From contig JBFLVQ010000032.1 of NCBI GenBank assembly GCA_040758525.1, positions 1 to 31,335 of the forward strand: a stretch of 31,335 nt of DNA. The letters are read 5' to 3'. The notes under the pieces are model-generated. The model searched no databases. It saw only the letters and a program-made list of their open reading frames with translations, and was not told the origin of the DNA. The position numbers and the translations under genes are program-made. The first letter of the stretch is position 1, and each line of letters starts with the position of its first letter. Source of the stretch: JBFLVQ01 sp040758525. GTDB taxonomy: Bacteria > Acidobacteriota > Blastocatellia > Chloracidobacteriales > JADJPF01. This document shows positions 1 to 5,959 of the stretch, piece by piece.

Positions 1-337
1 CCTGCTTAGCATCAACGTAAATAGGCAGAGGTGTGATCGAATAGCCAATTCCCTGAAAACAGTCATAAGCCGAGTGTAGTTTGCGTGTCTCTTCCGCTAC
101 CCAACGAATAATCAGTTCTCGCTCACCATCTGTAAATCTTGCCGTATAACCTGGGAATCTATCATCAAACTTCTTCTCTCGTTGTGATAAAGGCAATTCT
201 CTTAATGGCCGTCCTTCAAAATCGCTAGGCCAGCCAGGAAAAGCGGCTATTACTGTCTTTGCTGCCGGTAAGGGTAGCAAAAAAGGAATTATCGCCGCCA
301 ACAGACAGGAGATCAGGAAGACAATTTTGGCTCGCAT
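1..337 (-). CDS. EpsI-like exosortase-associated protein (partial, C-terminus beyond window)
   Basis: Only the first 112 residues are visible; the gene runs off the left edge. Residues 1-30 form a signal peptide or membrane anchor (basic MRAK, then a hydrophobic stretch). The region around residues 87-100, LHSAYDCFQGIGYSI, resembles the His-Ser...Cys...Gly-x-Gly-Tyr/Trp block of EpsI/DUF3485 proteins that accompany exosortases, with His88 and Cys93 as the likely key residues. The ATG start is supported by AGGAG seven bases upstream and overlaps the exosortase stop by 25 nt, so the two are probably co-translated. In known systems such partners act in the periplasm alongside exosortase; the exact biochemical role is unsettled. 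The EpsI-like call rests on a short motif and on context, and it could belong to another exosortase-associated family. Confidence 0.62.
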   Translation of the reverse strand, partial: MRAKIVFLISCLLAAIIPFLLPLPAAKTVIAAFPGWPSDFEGRPLRELPLSQREKKFDDRFPGYTARFTDGERELIIRWVAEETRKLHSAYDCFQGIGYSITPLPIYVDAKQ

Positions 338-1113
338 TCTATTCTCCTGCCTAAAAATTGTACGATAAGAAAAATCATTATTGCTGTGCCAAAGAATACT
401 ACTACTCCCACACCTTCATGCATCCAGTCAGGAAAACGCATCATACCGATCTCAACATAGAAGAGCGCAACAGCACGTAAAATATTACCAACCAGAATTG
501 CCAACAGAGATAGCCCTACTGCCCAACAAGTATGCTTTGCAGTCAATTCATAAAAGCAACAAAGTGTGAAAGTCAGATAACAACCAGTCCATAACATTCT
601 AATCCCACTACAAGGTGCGTCGATCCAGATCAATTGTCCAGACCAGTTCAAGCAACTTCCTTCTGCTGCTACCATAAAACCAGTCATCTGTATTAATGGT
701 GCAGAAACCAAGGCAACCAATAACCGCAATGGATACCCTAGATAAAACTGTAGAGAAGGAATTAATGGCAGAGATAGTAGCAGCAACCCCATCGTCGCAA
801 GATGCAAAGGAGTGGCTAGATAATATGCGCTCAAGAGACTGCCTATTGCAGTAAAAGCTACTACCGCACGCAACAGAGGTGGAAAGAACGCATAACTTAG
901 CGCATAGATACAAGTGATCAATGTTGGCAATAATAAAGGAAAACGAGGTTGCTCTTTTTGCTCTTTATTCTTTAAGAGAAAAATTACTACTGTGATCAGG
1001 GCTAACAGGCCATATAGTTCATCTGTACTGCTTGCCAAGCGTTGCCCATACCACCAGAAAACAGGCCAACCAGCTATTAATTGTGCCGTCAATAAAAGAG
1101 AACGTCTGCTCAT
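313..1113 (-). CDS. Exosortase/archaeosortase family transmembrane protease-transpeptidase
   Basis: This 266-residue polytopic inner-membrane protein has about eight hydrophobic segments. The exosortase signature is intact: Cys168 in A-P-C-S-G-I-R, Arg213 in G-N-I-L-R-A, and His232 in M-H-E-G-V-G, the expected Cys/Arg/His triad in the C-terminal half. Exosortases recognise PEP-CTERM tails and are believed to cleave and transfer the substrate, by analogy with sortase. The ATG overlaps the stop of the upstream VIT-domain gene by 4 nt (ATGA), indicating translational coupling with its likely substrate. The next gene is an EpsI-like partner. I cannot assign a specific Xrt subtype from sequence alone; lineages that pair with VIT-domain substrates, such as those called XrtK or XrtN, are candidates. 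Confidence 0.88.
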   Translation of the reverse strand: MSRRSLLLTAQLIAGWPVFWWYGQRLASSTDELYGLLALITVVIFLLKNKEQKEQPRFPLLLPTLITCIYALSYAFFPPLLRAVVAFTAIGSLLSAYYLATPLHLATMGLLLLSLPLIPSLQFYLGYPLRLLVALVSAPLIQMTGFMVAAEGSCLNWSGQLIWIDAPCSGIRMLWTGCYLTFTLCCFYELTAKHTCWAVGLSLLAILVGNILRAVALFYVEIGMMRFPDWMHEGVGVVVFFGTAIMIFLIVQFLGRRIECEPKLSS

Positions 1114-3563
1114 ACTGACCTGGCAGAGAATCTGTTTTTATACAATGCCCAAGCCAATACTATTGCTACCACACCAATCAATAACCAAGTCTCTGGTTCA
1201 GGTATTGTCGGCACACTATTAGCGTCCACTGGTCGTAAATCAGCCTGTCGGTATTGCTCTGCCGTTTCCAATACTACTGCACCACTAACTGAGGTTACTA
1301 AATGGTATTTAGACGCCAAGATTATCGATTCTTCTATATTACCAGGCTCACGCAGTTTTTTCGCGATCTCATCCTTAGCCCAAAGTCTTGCCAGATGTGA
1401 TGATGTCTCTTTTGCATTTTCTAGCATTGGCTTATCAACTTTTGCTTTTCGTTCTCTAATAAACCCTATTGGTCTTATCTCACCTCGCCAAGTAGCAAAG
1501 AAACGCTCTAGATCCTGCCTTAAATTTCCTAATCTTGGTAGTGAGTATATTGCATTCAATTGATCCAACTTCTCCATAATTCGGTTTGGACCATTCTCTG
1601 TTTGTACCTCAATTAATCTCTGATTATCTTTTCTTCTCTCCAGGCTCTGATCTATATAATCGGGCGTGATCGAGTTATATGAGATCGGTCCATGTATCCA
1701 AACTACTGTACTATTTGGGCTGGTTAAGGCGATATCAAGAGCCTTATTTATTGCTCGCACATTATCGCGTCCGCCTTCACACTGCTCTCTCTTCAATTTT
1801 TCCGCTACGGTTTTATATAGATCAGATGTTCCTTGTTGCAGCGCTCCGGAAATTTCTACTGGTTGTTCTTCATCGGTTACAAAGAGCAGACTGAACTCGA
1901 TCCCTTCAGGCAATTTTGTTATTGCTTCGGCAACTTCTGGTAGATATCTATTCATAGTTACCGAACCATCTACCACTAAAATAACTCTAGCCGGTTTAGC
2001 CAGTTCGTTTTCTGAAAGTTGTTGTTGTATTAAATACTCGGTAGGATTGTCTGGATCAGCGGTCCAAGCAGTCGTTATTTCGCTAGCTCTCGCAGCTCTT
2101 ATTACTGTATTAATATCAACTAACTCTGTCTCCTTTAACAGTCCCTTTACAGTATTAACACCATTGGGGGCATTTTCGACCTTCAACTGTTTATTTGCTA
2201 TTTCTAACGCTCTCTTAGATTCATACCAGACAGAATGGCGTAAGTCTTCTTTGATAGTAAAATTTCGCTCGGCAAACAATGGCATACCTAGTAACCCATT
2301 CTCCCTATTTTCCAGTATCAAGGGCGCGGTTATGCCAATACGAACCTTCATCTCACCGCCCGTCGGCGGTACTGGGAAACACTGCATTAACACTCGATCT
2401 GGACCAATGCAAGTAATCAATACAGGATCTCGCCGCTGATTTACAACACTCTCGTATGCTGCCCGCACCTTTCCACGACCAGCAAAAGCGGCTTCTCTCT
2501 CTTCACCGTTCACCCAAAGTGTAAGCCGTGAGACGACTCCCTCAGGTGGCAAAGTGATCTGCGCACGCGCCTCTTGCTGTAATTGTGAATCATTCTTAAA
2601 CACCATTGTCCATTCTGTATAACTCAATGCTGCATCTGGATCGATTGTGCCATCAAGTCGGGAACTAGATAAATAGAGCCCTTTTACTCTTCCACCTACT
2701 TGCTCCCCACCTTGATCAGAATCGAAGTCTGCAAACATTTCCCAATCTCCTTCCCGACCATGAAGTTCTGGAGGTGGGACAGAATTGAAAGACTTGCCAT
2801 ATACTCGAAAGAAGATCTCGCGTGCTTTATCCGGCATTACTGGATCGCCTGCTAAAAATATAAAACCTATCAGATCGGTTGCCCGACCTGGTCGTTGATA
2901 ACAAGCACGTAAGAGCGTCTCTTGTTGACCCAAGGTGCGCAACATCCTAATGCCACGTAAGCTGGCCTCAGCAGTCTCTGATGCTGCCAATTTCAATCCA
3001 TATCTTGTTACTGTTACTGGTGCTTCTATGGCAATAAAGGCACTTAAGGAGAGAATTAAACCCAGCCATAATCCAGGTATGCGGGCTGGCTTTTCCCCTT
3101 CCAGCATCTTCTTTAAGCGTAAGCGTAGCAATATGGTTGAGATCAATGAATAGTAGGGTGCCAGTGGCAACATACCTAGACCGTAAACGATCAACCCTAT
3201 AACCGCGAGTGGCAAAAGCGGTATAAATAGTAGACTGTAGAATACTGCCACTCCGATTGCTATTCCATTTATCAATTCCAATAACCAACCTTTGCTTCTG
3301 CTACCTTTTCTCATTCCATACCATACTAATATATTCGCTAATGGTAGCATTCCTACTAGCACTGTATGTCCTATGGTTGGTATTGGATCAAAGGCCGCTC
3401 CGGCACACATACGTGTGGTCAGTTCTACTATTATGGTAATGGTAGGAAAGACTACGCCAAATAACAGTAACCCTACACCCGGCGGTTTGCTGGTATTGAT
3501 ACGTAATATCGATCTCCACCTACTCTTTTGTTGATTAGGAATTCCTGGCACTGGCGTACTCAT
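1110..3563 (-). CDS. PEP-CTERM polytopic membrane protein with VIT and VWA-like domains
   Basis: This 817-residue protein is the probable substrate of the adjacent exosortase. Residues about 28-190 hold five or six membrane segments. Residues about 300-415 look like a VIT (vault/inter-alpha-trypsin) domain, with a V-N-G-E-E-R-E-A turn and an A-Y-E-S motif. Residues about 526-690 look like a von Willebrand A fold with a MIDAS-type D-G-S-V-T-M (Asp532, Ser534, Thr536). The C-terminus is a classic PEP-CTERM: I-P-E-P-E-T-W at 787-793, a single hydrophobic helix, then a basic K-N-R end. A PEP-CTERM tail on a multi-spanning protein is unusual; a family of PEP-CTERM integral membrane proteins (TIGR02921) has been described and this is a plausible member. 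The ATG is preceded by GAGGAGG with five-base spacing and by a consensus promoter. The function of the family is not known. Confidence 0.85.
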   Translation of the reverse strand: MSTPVPGIPNQQKSRWRSILRINTSKPPGVGLLLFGVVFPTITIIVELTTRMCAGAAFDPIPTIGHTVLVGMLPLANILVWYGMRKGSRSKGWLLELINGIAIGVAVFYSLLFIPLLPLAVIGLIVYGLGMLPLAPYYSLISTILLRLRLKKMLEGEKPARIPGLWLGLILSLSAFIAIEAPVTVTRYGLKLAASETAEASLRGIRMLRTLGQQETLLRACYQRPGRATDLIGFIFLAGDPVMPDKAREIFFRVYGKSFNSVPPPELHGREGDWEMFADFDSDQGGEQVGGRVKGLYLSSSRLDGTIDPDAALSYTEWTMVFKNDSQLQQEARAQITLPPEGVVSRLTLWVNGEEREAAFAGRGKVRAAYESVVNQRRDPVLITCIGPDRVLMQCFPVPPTGGEMKVRIGITAPLILENRENGLLGMPLFAERNFTIKEDLRHSVWYESKRALEIANKQLKVENAPNGVNTVKGLLKETELVDINTVIRAARASEITTAWTADPDNPTEYLIQQQLSENELAKPARVILVVDGSVTMNRYLPEVAEAITKLPEGIEFSLLFVTDEEQPVEISGALQQGTSDLYKTVAEKLKREQCEGGRDNVRAINKALDIALTSPNSTVVWIHGPISYNSITPDYIDQSLERRKDNQRLIEVQTENGPNRIMEKLDQLNAIYSLPRLGNLRQDLERFFATWRGEIRPIGFIRERKAKVDKPMLENAKETSSHLARLWAKDEIAKKLREPGNIEESIILASKYHLVTSVSGAVVLETAEQYRQADLRPVDANSVPTIPEPETWLLIGVVAIVLAWALYKNRFSARSV

Positions 3564-3613
3564 TGCGTTCCTCCTCTATTTACGACTCCATTACCAATGG
3601 ATTTATCCTTTGT

Positions 3614-3641
3614 ATTATAAAGTGCTTTATGTGCCTGTCAA
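3614..3641 (-). promoter_or_regulatory. Consensus sigma-70 promoter for the exosortase operon
   Basis: On the minus strand there is a perfect TTGACA (3636-3641), a 16-nt spacer and a perfect TATAAT (3614-3619). It lies about 50 bases upstream of the VIT/PEP-CTERM gene start, which also has a very strong Shine-Dalgarno site. Both hexamers match the consensus exactly, so constitutive, fairly strong transcription independent of rho is expected unless a repressor acts here. No obvious operator is seen. Confidence 0.75.
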
Positions 3642-3672
3642 TGGTAAAAATGGTTAGTAAGATGGGACAATA

Positions 3673-3705
3673 CTCCTACAAGGAGGCAATAGCCTCCTGC
3701 AGGAG
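3673..3705 (-). terminator. Stem-loop after rho
   Basis: Arms AGGAGGC (3681-3687) and GCCTCCT (3692-3698) enclose a four-base loop. The stem continues, after a small internal loop, with CTCCT (3673-3677) and AGGAG (3701-3705). It starts about 30 bases past the rho stop and precedes the exosortase promoter, so it most likely ends or stabilises the rho transcript. There is no U-run directly after it, so it is not a canonical intrinsic terminator. Both arms contain Shine-Dalgarno/anti-Shine-Dalgarno sequence. Confidence 0.5.
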
Positions 3706-3735
3706 CATATTGGCCGGTTCATAGAGTGGACGGCT

Positions 3736-5025
3736 TTACTGATTCATAGAGGCAAGAAACTCGGCATTGCTCTTGGTCTTCGAGAGGCGCTCAAGAATCA
3801 ATTCCATCGACTCAACTGGTGAGAGTGGATTAAGCACACGACGTAGAATAAAGATACGGTTAAGATCTTCACGAGGAATCAGCAATTCCTCTTTACGTGT
3901 GCCTGACTTGTTGATATCAATGGCTGGGAAGATTCGCTTCTCGACCAGTTTCCGCTCTAGATGGATCTCCATATTACCAGTACCTTTGAACTCCTCGAAG
4001 ATCACATCATCCATGCGTGAACCAGTATCGATAAGGGCAGTGGCGATAATTGTCAGTGAGCCGCCCTCTTCTAAGTTGCGTGCCGCACCAAAGAACCGCT
4101 TAGGACGTTGCAAGGCATTAGAGTCAACACCGCCTGAGAGGATCTTACCCGAGGGGGGCACGGTCGCATTATGTGCACGTGCTAAACGGGTAATCGAATC
4201 GAGCAGAATAACCACATCGCGGCCGTGCTCGACTAAGCGCTTAGCCTTCTCGATAACCATATCGGCAACCTGTACGTGGCGTGTAGCCGGCTCGTCAAAA
4301 GTCGAGCTGATCACTTCGCCTTGTACAGAACGTTGCATATCGGTCACCTCTTCTGGACGCTCATCAATGAGCAGTACGATTAGCGTCACTTCCGGGTGAT
4401 TACGAGTAATCGAGTTAGCAATCGTCTGAAGTAGCATTGTCTTGCCGGTACGAGGTGGGGAAACGATCAGGCCACGCTGCCCCTTACCAATCGGCGTAAT
4501 AAGATCGATCACACGTGCTGAAAGGTTATCCAGCGTTGTCTCCATCTTCAGCCGTTCGGATGGATATAGAGGAGTGAGATTATCAAAGAAGACCTTGTCG
4601 CGTCGCGATTCTGGTGGCTCGAAATTGATCGCTTCGACTTTGATCAGAGCAAAGTATCGTTCACCCTCTTTAGGCGGCCTTATCTGCCCAGAAATAGTAT
4701 CGCCCGTACGCAGATCAAATTTGCGGATCTGAGAAGGGGAGACATAGATATCATCCGGGCCTGGCAAGTAGTTATAATCGGGTGCGCGTAAAAAGCCGAA
4801 CCCATCTGGTAAACACTCTAGTACCCCTTCGGAGAAGATTAAACCTGATTTCTCTGTCTGCGCCTGTAGGATCTTAAAGATCAACTCCTGCTTGCGCATT
4901 CCCGTCGCGCCTGGAACGTCCAGTTCTTTGGCGATCTGGGTCAACTTTGAAATATTCATCTCCTTGAGAGCCGAAATATCCAATAGTCCGTTATGTTGGG
5001 TTTCAATCTGTTCATCCATAGACAT
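3736..5025 (-). CDS. rho: Transcription termination factor Rho
   Basis: This is a hexameric RNA-dependent ATPase that releases RNA polymerase. From the chosen start it is 429 residues. Order: an N-terminal Rho-N helical domain (M-N-I-S-K-L-T-Q-I-A-K-E-L), a cold-shock-type RNA-binding domain with D-G-F-G-F-L-R at about 74-80, then the RecA-like ATPase with P-loop S-P-P-R-T-G-K-T at about 189-196, the D-E-R-P-E-E-V segment, the Q-loop region D-S-I-T-R-L-A-R-A and the K-G-T-G-N-M-E R-loop. The P-loop has R-T where E. coli has K-A. The frame stays open to a GTG at 5088, which would add a Lys/Asn-rich 21-residue extension. I prefer the ATG at 5025 because AAAGGG sits seven bases upstream, whereas the GTG has no clear ribosome site. 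A second ATG lies two codons further in. Confidence 0.96.
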   Translation of the reverse strand: MSMDEQIETQHNGLLDISALKEMNISKLTQIAKELDVPGATGMRKQELIFKILQAQTEKSGLIFSEGVLECLPDGFGFLRAPDYNYLPGPDDIYVSPSQIRKFDLRTGDTISGQIRPPKEGERYFALIKVEAINFEPPESRRDKVFFDNLTPLYPSERLKMETTLDNLSARVIDLITPIGKGQRGLIVSPPRTGKTMLLQTIANSITRNHPEVTLIVLLIDERPEEVTDMQRSVQGEVISSTFDEPATRHVQVADMVIEKAKRLVEHGRDVVILLDSITRLARAHNATVPPSGKILSGGVDSNALQRPKRFFGAARNLEEGGSLTIIATALIDTGSRMDDVIFEEFKGTGNMEIHLERKLVEKRIFPAIDINKSGTRKEELLIPREDLNRIFILRRVLNPLSPVESMELILERLSKTKSNAEFLASMNQ

Positions 5026-5112
5026 ATTTGTACCCTTTGCTGACTTATTTCCCTTATGAGTCCGCTTGGGCGGATTATCTGAATTCACTGGATCAGTATC
5101 TGTCCCGTCTTC

Positions 5113-5151
5113 TCTTCCGATCTGTTGCTGTCAACAGCACGACTCGGAAGA
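5113..5151 (-). promoter_or_regulatory. Two-tier hairpin in the rho 5' leader
   Basis: The outer arms TCTTCCGA (5113-5120) and TCGGAAGA (5144-5151) are perfectly complementary over 8 bp. Inside, CTGTTG (5122-5127) and CAACAG (5132-5137) form a 6-bp stem with a four-base loop. The element lies between the predicted rho promoter and the start codon, so it would be transcribed as leader RNA. rho is autoregulated through its leader in other bacteria; a similar role here is inference. Confidence 0.5.
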
Positions 5152-5178
5152 TACTCGTACTCGTTTGTTTGGGATTAT

Positions 5179-5206
5179 TTAATAAAGTTTAGAGTTTAAT
5201 TGTCAG
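5179..5206 (-). promoter_or_regulatory. Possible rho promoter
   Basis: On the minus strand CTGACA (5201-5206, five of six matches to the -35 consensus) is followed after 16 bases by TATTAA (5179-5184, four of six). It sits upstream of the rho leader hairpin, and the surrounding DNA is AT-rich. The stretch between here and the engB stop (5207-5326) shows nothing else I recognise. Confidence 0.4.
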
Positions 5207-5326
5207 CGGTACTTGTGTACCGCTCATCCTCGGCGGATCGGCGTAGAAACACCTCGTGGCATTCTATCAATCGAAATACCAAAGCTGCCTCACACAACCA
5301 CCAGCGACAGCCTTTTGCTCAGCCTC

Positions 5327-5905
5327 TTATACAGCAAGTTGGGCGAGAATCGCGTTCCAGAGCGCGTCCCTACCTAACCCTGTTACTGCCGAGTAAGGTA
5401 TCACTTGCTCTGTACCCAGTACCGCCTTGCTTCTGTTTACCTGGGTCCGTAGCTCATTGTTCGATAGCTTGTCAGACTTAGTCAAAACCACTAGGAACGG
5501 CCTGGCACGCTGATCGAGCCACGACTTTGTCTGCAGGTCTAATTCAGTAGGCAGGTGTCGTGAGTCGATTAACAATATACTTAACACAAGCTCGTCACGT
5601 TGCGCAAGATAATTTCGTATCATGCGTTGGAGCTGTTCCCTAACCACTTTTGCTAGACGTGCATAACCATAACCAGGTAAATCAACAAAATACCATTGCT
5701 GGTTCACCAAAAAGAAATTTATCTGCTGTGTGCGACCTGGTGTACCACTCGTACGAGCAATCTTCTTACTACCCAGCAGCGAGTTTATTAGACTCGACTT
5801 ACCAACATTTGAGCGACCTATAAAGGCAATTTCAGGGCGGCCGTCGCGCGGGAAACCCTCCGCTACGACCGCACCACGCACAAATTGTACGTCCTTTATC
5901 TTCAT
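5327..5905 (-). CDS. engB: Ribosome biogenesis GTPase EngB/YsxC (YihA)
   Basis: A 192-residue single-domain GTPase of the TrmE-Era-EngA-YihA-Septin class, required in studied bacteria for late 50S subunit assembly. Motifs in order: G1 G-R-S-N-V-G-K-S-S-L (30-39), the conserved T-P-G-R-T-Q switch I region (55-60), G3 D-L-P-G-Y-G-Y-A (75-82), G4 T-K-S-D-K (142-146) and a G5-like Y-S-A-V near 170. The length is normal for the family. It follows lon by 54 bases; that gap is filled by an inverted repeat ending seven bases from the ATG, and no good Shine-Dalgarno site is visible, so initiation may depend on RNA structure. Placement next to lon and clpX is common in several phyla. Confidence 0.95.
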   Translation of the reverse strand: MKIKDVQFVRGAVVAEGFPRDGRPEIAFIGRSNVGKSSLINSLLGSKKIARTSGTPGRTQQINFFLVNQQWYFVDLPGYGYARLAKVVREQLQRMIRNYLAQRDELVLSILLIDSRHLPTELDLQTKSWLDQRARPFLVVLTKSDKLSNNELRTQVNRSKAVLGTEQVIPYSAVTGLGRDALWNAILAQLAV

Positions 5906-5911
5906 TTAAAC

Positions 5912-5951
5912 CATTTCACTACTAGCTATCACCATTGCTAGCTGTGAAATG
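5912..5951 (-). promoter_or_regulatory. Hairpin between lon and engB
   Basis: CATTTCAC (5912-5919) pairs with GTGAAATG (5944-5951), and AGCTA (5924-5928) with TAGCT (5939-5943), leaving a four-base bulge and a ten-base loop. It begins nine bases after the lon stop and ends seven bases before the engB ATG, where the ribosome would load. It may protect the lon 3' end or control engB translation. It has no U-tract. Confidence 0.5.
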
Positions 5952-5959
5952 TTCGCTCT

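Noticed and set aside
1666..2439. A 257-codon plus-strand frame opposite the VIT/PEP-CTERM gene.
   Set aside because: It is antisense to a gene with clear domains and its composition is that of a shadow frame. Similar long shadows occur opposite rho, ftsZ, ftsA, murE and others.
5026..5088. A 21-residue N-terminal extension of Rho from a GTG start.
   Set aside because: No ribosome site precedes the GTG, whereas the ATG at 5025 has AAAGGG at good spacing. It remains possible, since some Rho proteins have variable N-termini.
5112..5123. A 12-base match to the end of a common sequencing adapter (CTCTTCCGATCT), raising suspicion of a misassembly or contaminant upstream of rho.
   Set aside because: Eight of the twelve bases are the left arm of a perfect stem whose partner lies at 5144-5151, and the flanking sequence is continuous and regulatory-looking. 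The longer adapter sequence does not extend to the left. Coincidence is more likely, though read mapping would settle it.
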